From Bacillota bacterium (GTDB lineage: Bacteria; Bacillota; Clostridia; DSM-8532), in the NCBI GenBank assembly GCA_023415825.1, contig JAEZJF010000006.1, positions 248,001-312,000 on the forward strand: DNA of 64,000 bases, written 5' to 3'. Both the position numbers and the translations under genes were made by a program. The notes beneath the pieces were generated by a model, which worked only from the letters and a program-made list of their open reading frames with translations, was not told the origin of the DNA and ran no database searches. Shown here piece after piece: positions 44,065 to 52,727 of this stretch (its first letter is position 1; each line of letters starts with the position of its first letter).

Positions 44065-45681
44065 ATGATTGAGAGGGATAGCCAATTGGCCATTACAAAC
44101 GAAGTACTTCAAAATGAAATAGAACGTAGAAGGACCTTTGCTATTATATCACACCCCGACGCCGGTAAAACCACCCTTACAGAGAAGCTTTTGCTGTACG
44201 GGGGCGCCATTCACATGGCAGGATCGGTAAAAGCACGGAAAGCTTTCAAGCATGCCGTTTCTGACTGGATGGAAATTGAAAAGCAACGTGGTATTTCCGT
44301 GACCTCCAGTGTCATGCAATTCAACTATGAAGGTTATTGCATCAATATTCTGGATACTCCCGGCCACCAGGATTTCAGTGAGGACACCTATCGTACTTTA
44401 GTTGCAGCCGATAGCGCCGTCATGCTGATAGATGGTGCGAAAGGCGTTGAGGCACAGACCATTAAACTGTTTCATGTCTGTAAAATGAGGGGCCTCCCTA
44501 TTTTTACCTTTGTCAACAAAATGGATAGAGCCAGTAAGGATCCTTTTTCACTCATGCAAGAAATTGAGGACGTATTGGGTATTCGTTCCTATCCCATTAA
44601 CTGGCCTATAGGTACCGACGGTGATTTTAAAGGAGTCTATAACCGCCAGTTACGCCAAATTGAGCTCTTTACCAATGACAATACCCATGGCCAGGCCATT
44701 ATTCATTCCAATAAAGCGGGTGTTGAAAATCCTGTCTTTAAGGATCTTCTGGGTGAACCTTACTATTCAAAACTGGTCGAAGATATTGAGCTTCTTGATA
44801 TGGCGGGAGATGATTTTGACCTCGGGAAAGTACTAAAGGGTGAGCTTACCCCTATCTTTTTTGGCAGTGCTATGACCAACTTCGGTGTGGAGCCTTTTCT
44901 GGAGGACTTCTTGAAAATGTCACCTCAACCTGGAGAACAGGTATTTGATGATCAGCTCATTGAACCCTTAAAAGATAATTTTACAGGCTTTATCTTCAAA
45001 ATTCAGGCCAACATGAATCCCAACCATAGGGACAGAATTGCATTTTTAAGAATATGCTCAGGAGTTTTTGAGCGTGGCATGCAGGTCATCCATAGTGGCA
45101 GCGGAAAACCTGTCCGACTGGCTCAACCTCAACAGTTTATGGCACAGGAGCGGGAAATTGTTGAAACAGCTTATCCTGGCGATATTGTAGGTCTTTTTGA
45201 CCCCGGTGTTTTCCGTATTGGTGACACCTTGAGCACTACAGGAAACTTACGTTTTAAAGGCATTCCTTCTTTTCCATCTGAACATTTTGCCCGGGTTGCC
45301 GCTAAAGACACCATGAAGCGCAAGCAATTCCTGAAAGGCATTATGCAGCTTTCCGAAGAGGGTGCTATACAAATTTATAAACAGCCGGATATCGGTGTGG
45401 AAGAGTTCATTGTCGGAGCTGTCGGCGTTCTCCAGTTTGAAGTTCTGGAATACCGCTTGAAGAATGAATACAGTGTTGACCTTAAGCTGAATCAGCTTAA
45501 TTACCGTCATGCCAGATGGATCAGCGAAATCAAGGGTGATCCCCACGATTTAAATGTAACCTCCACAACTATGCTGGTTTTAGATCACCATGAGCACTAT
45601 GTTCTTCTCTTTGAAAATGAATGGTCCATTCAATGGGCGATTGATCGGAATAAAGGCCTTGTTCTGAGGGATATTTCATAA
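44065..45681 (+). CDS. prfC: Peptide chain release factor 3
   Basis: 538 residues. EF-G-like GTPase that recycles RF1/RF2. G1 SHPDAGKTT, G3 DTPGHQDFSEDTYR, G4 NKMDR; domain II and the RF3-specific C-terminal part are complete. The start is uncertain: ATG 44065 has no clear ribosome site, whereas TTG 44086 has GAGAGGGA before it and gives the usual N-terminal length. Confidence 0.95.
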   Translation: MIERDSQLAITNEVLQNEIERRRTFAIISHPDAGKTTLTEKLLLYGGAIHMAGSVKARKAFKHAVSDWMEIEKQRGISVTSSVMQFNYEGYCINILDTPGHQDFSEDTYRTLVAADSAVMLIDGAKGVEAQTIKLFHVCKMRGLPIFTFVNKMDRASKDPFSLMQEIEDVLGIRSYPINWPIGTDGDFKGVYNRQLRQIELFTNDNTHGQAIIHSNKAGVENPVFKDLLGEPYYSKLVEDIELLDMAGDDFDLGKVLKGELTPIFFGSAMTNFGVEPFLEDFLKMSPQPGEQVFDDQLIEPLKDNFTGFIFKIQANMNPNHRDRIAFLRICSGVFERGMQVIHSGSGKPVRLAQPQQFMAQEREIVETAYPGDIVGLFDPGVFRIGDTLSTTGNLRFKGIPSFPSEHFARVAAKDTMKRKQFLKGIMQLSEEGAIQIYKQPDIGVEEFIVGAVGVLQFEVLEYRLKNEYSVDLKLNQLNYRHARWISEIKGDPHDLNVTSTTMLVLDHHEHYVLLFENEWSIQWAIDRNKGLVLRDIS

Positions 45682-45701
45682 GGAGAACTTTGATACCATA
45701 A

Positions 45702-45729
45702 GTAAAACGGGCTTTGCAGCCCGTTTTAC
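45702..45729. terminator. Convergent terminator, prfC / ACT gene
   Basis: Perfect 12-bp stem GTAAAACGGGCT / AGCCCGTTTTAC with a TTGC loop, T-rich on both flanks, between two converging genes. Confidence 0.85.
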
Positions 45730-45764
45730 AATATCGTTTTCTGATTTTTAGTAGTTGTAGTTAA

Positions 45765-46199
45765 TTATAAGCGATAAATCTCATTGGATGGCATGATATA
45801 CACACCGGTACTTTTTAGAATATCGATAGCCCTCTCAGTATCTTCAACCCTCAGAATGACAATTGCTTTTCCTAATCCGTTACTCCCAAGGAAAGCATAC
45901 ATGTACTCAATACCTACACTATTTTGTTCAAGGCAATTCAATGCTTCCGCAAGCCCGCCGGGCTTATCACTCACACATATGGCGATAACATCTGTAGTGC
46001 CAACTGAAAATCCGTTATTTTTCAAAGCCTCCACAGCCTCCATAGGCTTATTGACAATTAGCCTAAGTATACCGTATTCAGTCGTGTCAGCAATAGATAA
46101 TGCACTGATATCAATACTTTTGTCGCCTAAAACACGGGATACTTCCGCAAGCCTGCCTGATTTGTTTTCCAAAAAAACGGATACCTGTTTTACAAGCAT
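45765..46199 (-). CDS. Tandem ACT-domain protein
   Basis: 144 residues made of two ACT domains: VFLENKSGRLAEVSRVLGDKSI, and ICVSDKPGGLAEALNCLEQNSV. ACT domains bind amino acids; proteins like this are found beside phenylacetate-CoA ligase or stand alone. No enzyme partner is adjacent. It starts at ATG 46199 after GTGAGGTG. Confidence 0.88.
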   Translation of the reverse strand: MLVKQVSVFLENKSGRLAEVSRVLGDKSIDISALSIADTTEYGILRLIVNKPMEAVEALKNNGFSVGTTDVIAICVSDKPGGLAEALNCLEQNSVGIEYMYAFLGSNGLGKAIVILRVEDTERAIDILKSTGVYIMPSNEIYRL

Positions 46200-46298
46200 A
46201 TTCTCACCTCACTAACAATTCTTATGTTAAATATTTTACCACAAGAACTGAAGCTATAACAGATAGATGAGGAGTTCTTTATTCCCTTTCTACAGGTA

Positions 46299-46583
46299 TT
46301 ACGGTAAAAGGAGCATTTGACCGGCAAAAATATCGTCTCCATTTATCTGATTCAGCTTTTTTACTTTATATATATACGCCCTTGGATCAGTGTCCTTAGA
46401 ATGATCCAGTGCTATTTCCCAAAGGGTATCGCCCCTTGCAACGTTTATGGTTTCATAAATTTCTTGCTCTTGGGAAGCTGCTCCGGCATTAACCATGAGG
46501 CCGGTAAAAACAGCTACCAATGAAAAAATCATTATAACTGCTGCAAAACGCCGCTTATTTTTTAGAACATATCTTCTTTTCAT
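46299..46583 (-). CDS. yneA: YneA-like LysM cell-division inhibitor
   Basis: 94 residues. An N-terminal membrane helix (AAVIMIFSLVAVFTGLMV) and one LysM domain (INVARGDTLWEIALDHS...INGDDIFAGQMLLLP). YneA halts septation during the SOS response. It starts at ATG 46583 after GGGAGG. Divergence from lexA and three LexA boxes between them support the assignment. Confidence 0.85.
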   Translation of the reverse strand: MKRRYVLKNKRRFAAVIMIFSLVAVFTGLMVNAGAASQEQEIYETINVARGDTLWEIALDHSKDTDPRAYIYKVKKLNQINGDDIFAGQMLLLP

Positions 46584-46597
46584 GATTCATACCTCCC

Positions 46598-46670
46598 AGA
46601 ACATTTGTTCTCTTAAACATATTCTACCGAACAAGTGTTCTCTTGTCAAGTTATATCGAACATTTGTTTG
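46598..46670. promoter_or_regulatory. Three LexA boxes between yneA and lexA
   Basis: AGAACATTTGTTCT (46598-46611), CGAACAAGTGTTCT (46628-46641) and CGAACATTTGTTTG (46657-46670) fit GAAC-N4-GTTC/T. They would repress both divergent genes. Confidence 0.9.
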
Positions 46671-46767
46671 ACAATTCTTTTCAATAACGATATAATGATG
46701 ACAAGATAAGGTTTTAGGCAATATTGGAAAAACAAAAACAATATTTTATACTGATGGAGGAAGTATC

Positions 46768-47394
46768 ATGAGACATCGTGATCTGGATAAACAAAAAAAG
46801 ATTATTGATTTTGTCAACCGGCACCATGCCGAAAAGGGCTATCCCCCTTCAGTCCGGGAAATATGCCAAGCTGTAGGGTTTAAGTCAACTTCGACTGTAC
46901 ATGCCTACATTAAAAAGCTGGAAGAAGATGGCCAAATCTCAAAAGATGCGACTAAACCAAGGGCGCTTAAAATTATTGATGAATCGGGCAAAAATCTAGA
47001 GGGCTTTATTTCAGATAAGGAAATTGATAATGTTCCCGTACTGGGCAAGATTACTGCAGGTGCTCCTATTCTGGCCGTTGAAAATATCGAAGAGACCTTC
47101 CCTATTCCTGTGCAATACCTGGAGAACTCTGCTTCCTTTATGTTAAAGGTCAGAGGCGACAGCATGATAAATGCCGGAATTCTGGATGGTGATTATATCC
47201 TTGTCAAGCAGCAGAGTACAGCTGATAACGGCGATATGGTGGTAGCTTTGATTGATGAAGAGGCTACTGTGAAAACTTTTTATAAAGAAAAAGGTTTTTA
47301 TCGTCTGCAACCTGAAAACCCTGCCTATGAACCCATTATTGTTAAGGAACTTAGTATTCTCGGCAAAGTTATTGGGCTTTTTAGAAAATACTAA
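46768..47394 (+). CDS. lexA: SOS repressor LexA
   Basis: 208 residues. N-terminal winged helix (YPPSVREICQAVGFKSTSTVHAYIKKL), the Ala-Gly self-cleavage site in KITAGAPIL, and the Ser/Lys dyad in RGDSMI and EATVKTF. It represses DNA-damage genes until RecA-driven autocleavage. ATG 46768 follows GGAGGAAG. Confidence 0.97.
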   Translation: MRHRDLDKQKKIIDFVNRHHAEKGYPPSVREICQAVGFKSTSTVHAYIKKLEEDGQISKDATKPRALKIIDESGKNLEGFISDKEIDNVPVLGKITAGAPILAVENIEETFPIPVQYLENSASFMLKVRGDSMINAGILDGDYILVKQQSTADNGDMVVALIDEEATVKTFYKEKGFYRLQPENPAYEPIIVKELSILGKVIGLFRKY

Positions 47395-47419
47395 AAATAT
47401 GAAATATATATTTAGTTGT

Positions 47420-47446
47420 TTAAGGGAAGCCATTGGCTTCCCTTAA
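47420..47446. terminator. Convergent terminator after lexA
   Basis: Perfect 12-bp stem TTAAGGGAAGCC / GGCTTCCCTTAA with an ATT loop, between converging lexA and the 47454 gene. Confidence 0.8.
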
Positions 47447-47453
47447 TTCATCA

Positions 47454-48164
47454 TTATTCCGTTAAAGTGCGTATGATGTGTTTAATCATTTTACCATCAA
47501 TGTCATAGAAACTTAGATTCACTGTACAATCCAGTTCTCTTGAGTTCAGCCATTCATTGGACAGCCAATGAAAATATTCAAAAGCAGTCTTTTCCAGATC
47601 TTCATAATTCGTTCTATTGAACTTCGATTCGATATCAAAATAAAACAACCCGTCTTTTTCGCGTGAAGATGTGCTTTTATAGCTCTCGTCAAAATAAACA
47701 GGATCACCGTTGACAACAAAGTCCACCTTCATGGATAGAACCATCTCAGCGCGCTTGGCTTCAGGTATCTTATCGAACACCAGTAATCGACTTGTGCTTT
47801 TTTGAGGTGATGCTTTTACGTAAGCGGATATGGGAACAAGGGTTAAATCATCACTGCGCTCCACCGTGAATAAATTGACACCATTAAATTGCCTGCCGTT
47901 TTTATATATGTTTCCTAGCAGAATATTGTTCCTATAAGTACCTATGACAATCTTCTGCTCGTTTGGACATTCAATTTTATCAACTATCTCCGACGGTCCC
48001 ATCAGGTATTGTTTTTCTAGACGTCTGTAAGCACCCTCTGCGCTGAATACCGGAAACCCGGCTCCGACATAAAGAAGAATCATCAAAACCAGTGATATTA
48101 TAATGTTTCGCAGTATCTTCTGTCCACGGTTTAGCTTTGGCAGTCTTGCCATTAACTTTTTCAT
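47454..48164 (-). CDS. Membrane-anchored protein of the PadR operon
   Basis: 236 residues with one N-terminal membrane helix (NIIISLVLMILLYVGAGFPVF) and a ~200-residue extracellular domain. No known motif. ATG 48164 overlaps the previous stop by 4 bases and has GGGGGGTGAG upstream, so it belongs to the PadR operon. Confidence 0.75.
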   Translation of the reverse strand: MKKLMARLPKLNRGQKILRNIIISLVLMILLYVGAGFPVFSAEGAYRRLEKQYLMGPSEIVDKIECPNEQKIVIGTYRNNILLGNIYKNGRQFNGVNLFTVERSDDLTLVPISAYVKASPQKSTSRLLVFDKIPEAKRAEMVLSMKVDFVVNGDPVYFDESYKSTSSREKDGLFYFDIESKFNRTNYEDLEKTAFEYFHWLSNEWLNSRELDCTVNLSFYDIDGKMIKHIIRTLTE

Positions 48165-48970
48165 GGTATCTCACCCCCCGCCAGATCCATCCTAAGAGTA
48201 AAGGTCCTGCCAAAACGGTCATACTGTAATTCAATCCACTCGGCAGACGGGTCCAGTCCCTCAACCCACATTTCAAGATTATAATAAAACAGTCCACGCT
48301 TGCCGGTGTTGCCGACAACGCTATGCTTTCCCCGTTTTAGAGCGTTCGTGTAAGAATTACCATTGCTGTCCAAGGCTGTCATATAATATAGTGCCCCGTT
48401 AGGATAACCAGCCCATGGCTTGGGATTATAAGCACGCAAGGTAAAAAACAACATATCTCCCCTATCATCCTCTTCCAATGACAGACCTTCCTGATGTTGC
48501 TGGGCTGCCCTGATAATGGTGAAGGTATATCCCCCCGATTTCGCCCTGCTTTCTGTTTGGAGAAGGATTACTGTTGCACCTTCGACGTGTACAGTTTCGT
48601 AATATTGATCCATGGGTTTACTGTTGTTGACCATAAAAACATTGGATAGTTCGGAAACATACCCACCAAAGATACCGAGCACTAAGAACAGCGCTATAGT
48701 TACTCCCAGCAATACCTTGGAAGCCACCCAAATCCATCCTAAATAAGGCTTGTGAATCTTATTCAGCGCTTTTCCTACCTCATGGACATCACCCATAGCA
48801 TTAACAGTAGCCATTTCTGCCTCCTCATCAGTCATTCCGGAGGCTTTTAGCTCATCGTATTTATCGGTCATATGCCAGTAAAGCTCCTGCTTCACAGCTT
48901 CACGGTCAGGTTTAAAGCGTATGTACATGCTGGCCATGGTACACCAGCCCATTAATTTGTCAGTCTTCAT
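48161..48970 (-). CDS. Permease-prefix-domain membrane protein
   Basis: 269 residues. A cytoplasmic N-terminal bundle (VKQELYWHMTDKYDELKASGMTDEEAE-type, ~20-70, like permease prefix domain 1), one membrane helix (VLLGVTIALFLVLGIFGGYV) and an extracellular domain. Such prefix domains are often controlled by a PadR repressor, which here is the preceding gene 9 bp away. It starts at ATG 48970 after TGAGG. Confidence 0.78.
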   Translation of the reverse strand: MKTDKLMGWCTMASMYIRFKPDREAVKQELYWHMTDKYDELKASGMTDEEAEMATVNAMGDVHEVGKALNKIHKPYLGWIWVASKVLLGVTIALFLVLGIFGGYVSELSNVFMVNNSKPMDQYYETVHVEGATVILLQTESRAKSGGYTFTIIRAAQQHQEGLSLEEDDRGDMLFFTLRAYNPKPWAGYPNGALYYMTALDSNGNSYTNALKRGKHSVVGNTGKRGLFYYNLEMWVEGLDPSAEWIELQYDRFGRTFTLRMDLAGGEIP

Positions 48971-48979
48971 AACAATACC

Positions 48980-49324
48980 TCATACCAAGGATTGAGCACT
49001 CTGGGCTATCACACCGTTGACCTTCTCAGTAAAAAAGCGCCATTCCTCAGTCTTCTCCTTAAGACGACCTTTGCCCTTGGAAGTGATCCTGTAATACTTG
49101 CGTTGTCTGCCGCTATCGGTTTCATGGAGATAGGATTCCACACATTTATCTTTTTCGAGCCCATGAAGAATGGGATAAAGTGTTCCCTCTTTCAGCAAAA
49201 ATGTATTGTTTGAGCGCTTTGCCAGTTCTGTAATCATCTCGTATCCGTATTTTTCTCCTTCGGAAAGCAAGGAAAGCACAAGTAAAGTGGTACTTCCGCT
49301 CATCAGGCTTTTATCGATTTTCAC
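48980..49324 (-). CDS. PadR-family transcriptional repressor
   Basis: 114 residues, a winged helix (TTLLVLSLLSEGEKYGYEMITEL; EGTLYPILHGLEKD; RKYYRITSKGK) plus a C-terminal dimer helix. GTG 49324 is chosen because AGGAGG stands at proper distance. Its operon promoter is covered by a near-perfect dyad (49349-49399). Confidence 0.9.
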   Translation of the reverse strand: MKIDKSLMSGSTTLLVLSLLSEGEKYGYEMITELAKRSNNTFLLKEGTLYPILHGLEKDKCVESYLHETDSGRQRKYYRITSKGKGRLKEKTEEWRFFTEKVNGVIAQSAQSLV

Positions 49325-49348
49325 ATTATCAATCCTCCTAAAAACAAA

Positions 49349-49402
49349 ACAATACATCGATCATCTATGCTCATTATACATAGATGGTCGATGTATTGTC
49401 AA
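49349..49402 (-). promoter_or_regulatory. PadR promoter and operator dyad
   Basis: Minus-strand TTGACA (49402-49397), an 18-base spacer and TATAAT (49378-49373) are covered by two 21-base arms, 49349-49369 and 49379-49399, inverted with one mismatch. Core ATACATCGA...CATCTATG. Confidence 0.85.
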
Positions 49403-49420
49403 TTGACAAAATCTTTTTTG

Positions 49421-49915
49421 CTAGCTCAACATTTTTTGAAGAACAACAACATCAAGCATTCTATGGAATTTTATACCAACTTCTTTAAAGTGGGCACATT
49501 TCTCATAGCCATTCTTGGAAAAAAGCTTGATGCTCGCCGTATTTTCAGCACAGATAACAGCCAGGAAAGAATGAATCCCCTGCTTTTTTGCATGGTCCTC
49601 CAGGAGCTCCAGCGCCAGAGACCCTATCCCCTTTCCGGAATACCCGGGATCCAAATAGAGCGTAACCTCGGATGATATGCGATAAGCTTGTCTTTTTTTG
49701 TAAGGGGCCATATAGGCATAGCCACAGAAATCACTTCCGTCAAATATACCGAAAGTGACATACAAGTCGTCGTCCTGATATAATATGGGCTTCATTTCTT
49801 CCGCGGTTAAGGGCTCGGTATGAAAGGTCACGGTGGTATTTTCTATGTAATGGTTATAGATGTCGGCTGCTTTTTGAAGGTAATCGTCCTTCATGGGCTC
49901 AAAATGAACATTCAT
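49421..49915 (-). CDS. GNAT N-acetyltransferase (Pat-like)
   Basis: 164 residues, similar to phosphinothricin/methionine-sulfone-type acetyltransferases. Marks are DIYNHYIENTTVTFHTEP and the acetyl-CoA loop GYSGKGIGSLAL. The substrate is unknown. ATG 49915 is preferred over a TTG two codons upstream that crowds GAGGAG. Confidence 0.85.
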   Translation of the reverse strand: MNVHFEPMKDDYLQKAADIYNHYIENTTVTFHTEPLTAEEMKPILYQDDDLYVTFGIFDGSDFCGYAYMAPYKKRQAYRISSEVTLYLDPGYSGKGIGSLALELLEDHAKKQGIHSFLAVICAENTASIKLFSKNGYEKCAHFKEVGIKFHRMLDVVVLQKMLS

Positions 49916-49921
49916 GCTCAA

Positions 49922-50292
49922 AGTCTCCTCTTTTTGTTATACTGGTATATTGTAGCGCAATCTTGCCCTTAAAGTAAATCAGCAATTCAGACAACGCACC
50001 ATTTAGCAGCATATCATCCTTTGGTTTTGCTAACAACGTAATGAGCAGCGGCCTGACCGAATAGTAATTCAGTCTTGACACGTTTTCGTCTCTGAGGATA
50101 TAAGCGCAGACCGTCATAGGGCGGCGTGGCATGACAGCTACGCGCCTTTTGCCGGCTCATCAGTATAGTATATTACGCAGAATTATGCTATACTCTTTGC
50201 GTCGAGTATATTTCTTTCCCGTGTTGGTAGACAGAATAGTGAGTTATATGCTTAATTTATATTAAAGGAATTTGAAAACTCTATAGGCCTAT
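49922..50292. other. Gap with no clear gene
   Basis: A 77-codon open frame on minus (49899-50132) overlaps the GNAT start, has no ribosome site and resembles nothing I know. A small inverted repeat AGTATAG...CTATACT lies at 50162-50194. The right end holds the promoter region of the next operon. Confidence 0.4.
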
Positions 50293-50359
50293 GCAACTCA
50301 TCCTCCCAAAACGCAACTCATCCAAATTTGCTTGCCTTGGCGTAGAATCCCACTATACT
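50293..50359 (+). promoter_or_regulatory. Direct repeat plus promoter, likely LytTR site
   Basis: GCAACTCATCC occurs twice, 50293-50303 and 50313-50323, start-to-start 20 bases. TTGCCT (50332-50337), 16 bases and TATACT (50354-50359) follow. A two-turn direct repeat just before the -35 suits an activating LytTR dimer; such a regulator is encoded in the operon. Confidence 0.65.
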
Positions 50360-50391
50360 GAGGTTATCAACCAAATTTGGAGGTCAATATT

Positions 50392-51684
50392 ATGGGTACA
50401 GTTACACTGATTATCTTATTTGCGGTCGAAGTGCTCTTTTTGGCGTGGACAATAAAATCTAAAAGTAATCACGCGCAGGAAAAAGGCATTGTCCACATAG
50501 CGTTGCTTGCGTTGCTTGGCATTTTCTTAATTACAGGCGTTTTCGAGTGGGGATTTCGTTATTTCATGCTTTTGGCCCTCCTTGCGATTCAGACGATCAT
50601 CAGCGTGATTGTGTTGGTCAGGAAGACCGAAAAGCCCTATAAGCTTGGTAAAAGTATCAGAGGCTTTATCGGCGGCGTATTCCTTTATACCTTTGCATTG
50701 TTTCTTGCTATACTTTGCCCGCAGTACACACAACCGGCTATAACAGGTTACTATGAAATTGCAACCGCAAAATACACTTGGATTGACGAGAGGAGAACCG
50801 AGACTTTCTCAGATGCTGGCGAAAACCGGGCATTGACCGTCGAGTTCTGGTATCCTGAAAACGTCACGGAGAAAGTCCCTCTGGTCGTATTTTCCCACGG
50901 CGCGTTCGGGTTCAGCGGCAGCAATCAATCTACCTTTGCCGAACTTGCCTCAAATGGCTATGTGGTAGCCAGCATCGGCCACACCTACCACGCGTTTTTC
51001 ACGATGGACACAAGCGGTAAGTTAACCACCGTCAATATGGATTTTCTTAACAATGTCTATGCCGTCAACGCGCGGGACGATATAGAGCAGGATTATTACG
51101 ATTCACATGAATGGTTGGATTTGCGTGTCGCGGATGAGCATTTTGTTCTGGATACGATAACATCACACGTAAACGCGGCGACTGCTGACGAGCCGCTGTT
51201 CTCAATCATCGATCTTGAGCATATCGGCGTGTTCGGACATTCCTTGGGCGGCGCGTCGTTTGCGCAGTTGGGGCGCGAACGGAATGACATTGACGCGGTC
51301 ATCGATCTTGACGGCAGTATGCTTGGCGAGGAACTCGGCGTTGAAAACGGAAACATTATTTTGAACGACACCCCATACCCTATCCCGTTGTTGAATGTGT
51401 ACGCCGAAGATCACTACCAAAACGCTATGGAGCTTGTCGGTGAGGAATATGAAAATTTTTACACCAGCCGCAACGCGATATGCGCGTATGAGGTTGTTTT
51501 CAGGGATGCCGGACACCTCAACTTTACCGATCTGCCGCTGTTTTCACCAGCGCTTGCCAAATTGCTGGGCGTCGGCACGATTGACGCGCGTTACTGCATT
51601 GAAAAAACAAACAGCATCGTTCTGGAGTTTTTTGACTGCTACTTAAAGGGTGGGGAAGCCCCTAAATTTGAAAAGGAATATTGA
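50392..51684 (+). CDS. Membrane alpha/beta hydrolase (PAF-AH-like)
   Basis: 430 residues. Three to four membrane helices in the first ~110 residues (ILFAVEVLFLAWTI; IALLALLGIFLITGVF), then a hydrolase domain like platelet-activating-factor acetylhydrolase II: oxyanion region VVFSHGAFGFSG, nucleophile elbow GHSLGGA, acid VIDLDG, histidine DAGHLNFTD. The substrate is unknown, perhaps a lipid or ester. ATG 50392 follows TTGGAGG. Base composition is richer in G+C than the flanks. Confidence 0.85.
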   Translation: MGTVTLIILFAVEVLFLAWTIKSKSNHAQEKGIVHIALLALLGIFLITGVFEWGFRYFMLLALLAIQTIISVIVLVRKTEKPYKLGKSIRGFIGGVFLYTFALFLAILCPQYTQPAITGYYEIATAKYTWIDERRTETFSDAGENRALTVEFWYPENVTEKVPLVVFSHGAFGFSGSNQSTFAELASNGYVVASIGHTYHAFFTMDTSGKLTTVNMDFLNNVYAVNARDDIEQDYYDSHEWLDLRVADEHFVLDTITSHVNAATADEPLFSIIDLEHIGVFGHSLGGASFAQLGRERNDIDAVIDLDGSMLGEELGVENGNIILNDTPYPIPLLNVYAEDHYQNAMELVGEEYENFYTSRNAICAYEVVFRDAGHLNFTDLPLFSPALAKLLGVGTIDARYCIEKTNSIVLEFFDCYLKGGEAPKFEKEY

Positions 51685-51686
51685 GT

Positions 51687-52142
51687 ATGAGAGTAAGTAT
51701 CAGGCAAATACCCGACCGTGCCGACGAACAGGTCGTTATCGAATGCGTAGAGGTCACGAAAGATATTGAGGATATACAGGCGTATGCATTGACAAAGGGC
51801 ACAACGCTGATGGGGGCTTGTAATGACCGTACATATCATTTCAAGCTGGAAAGCGTATTTTATTTCGAGGCTGTGGACGAGCGTGTTTTTGCTTATACAA
51901 AGGAAAAGGCCTATGAGATGAAAATTCGTCTGTACGAGCTTGAAAATGCATATTCCGATAAACATTTTGTTCGGTGTTCAAAGTCGTTCATCATCAATCT
52001 TATGAAGCTTGAAAGCATTAGCCCCGCTTTGAACGGCCGTTTCACGGCGCACATGAAAAGCGGCGAAAAAATTATCATTTCACGGCAATATGTTCCGGCT
52101 TTGAAGCTGGCCGTTATGGGAGGGCAGCGGTATGGATTTTAA
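51687..52142 (+). CDS. LytTR DNA-binding regulator
   Basis: 151 residues. A short N-terminal region and a C-terminal LytTR domain (FYFEAVDERVFAYTKEKAYEM; FVRCSKSFIINLMKLESI). It has no receiver domain, as usual for the type paired with DUF3021. ATG 51687 has AAAGGA upstream, 3 bases after the hydrolase stop. Confidence 0.9.
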   Translation: MRVSIRQIPDRADEQVVIECVEVTKDIEDIQAYALTKGTTLMGACNDRTYHFKLESVFYFEAVDERVFAYTKEKAYEMKIRLYELENAYSDKHFVRCSKSFIINLMKLESISPALNGRFTAHMKSGEKIIISRQYVPALKLAVMGGQRYGF

Positions 52143-52575
52143 GACCTTTTTTGTAAAGAAAATATTGATTGGTTTTTTTGTAGCGGTCACCTGCATTTGC
52201 GTAGGAATAGCTATTCTTGGTATCGTGTTCGATCCGGATAAGCGGTTTGGTTATCAAGGATTGTTTTCTCCGTTAATTTATGGTGCGGCGACAATGTTGC
52301 CGTCCTTGGTTGGTTATTCCAAACGCGAGTTATCTGTCCGTGAGACATTTATACGGAAACTTATCCAGCTTATAATGGTCGAACTGATTGTTTTCCTGAT
52401 TGTTTATTCGGGAGGTGCGCTGACCAGTATATCATTGGCCATATCCCTTGCGCTGTCTGTGTTTTTGATCGGCATGACGGTAAATTTTGTTCTTTGGGTG
52501 AGTGACAGGAAAACCGCGAAAGCGTTTAACGAGGCTTTATTGAAAATGCAGCAAGGTTATAAGTATGAAGATTAA
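52132..52575 (+). CDS. DUF3021 membrane protein
   Basis: 147 residues with four membrane segments (ILIGFFVAVTCICVGIAIL; GAATMLPSLVGY; LIMVELIVFLIVYSGG; LALSVFLIGMTVNFVLWV). It overlaps the LytTR gene by 11 bases. LytTR/DUF3021 pairs are thought to be regulator and membrane-bound antagonist; that role is inferred. Confidence 0.88.
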   Translation: MDFKTFFVKKILIGFFVAVTCICVGIAILGIVFDPDKRFGYQGLFSPLIYGAATMLPSLVGYSKRELSVRETFIRKLIQLIMVELIVFLIVYSGGALTSISLAISLALSVFLIGMTVNFVLWVSDRKTAKAFNEALLKMQQGYKYED

Positions 52576-52727
52576 ATAGGTGTGTTCCCAATGCAAAAGC
52601 TGAGCTCTGCCATTATTTTTTGCCCAAAACAAAAATCCGATTAATCATTCCGAACGGGAAGAAGGGCACCACCACCACCGGTATGCCCTCCGTTTTTCTG
52701 CTGCTAAATAAGCGGTATCCAAAAGAC

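Noticed and set aside
49899..50132. 77-codon minus frame upstream of the GNAT gene
   Set aside because: No ribosome site, overlaps the GNAT start, no similarity recognised; could be a decayed remnant but unsupported.
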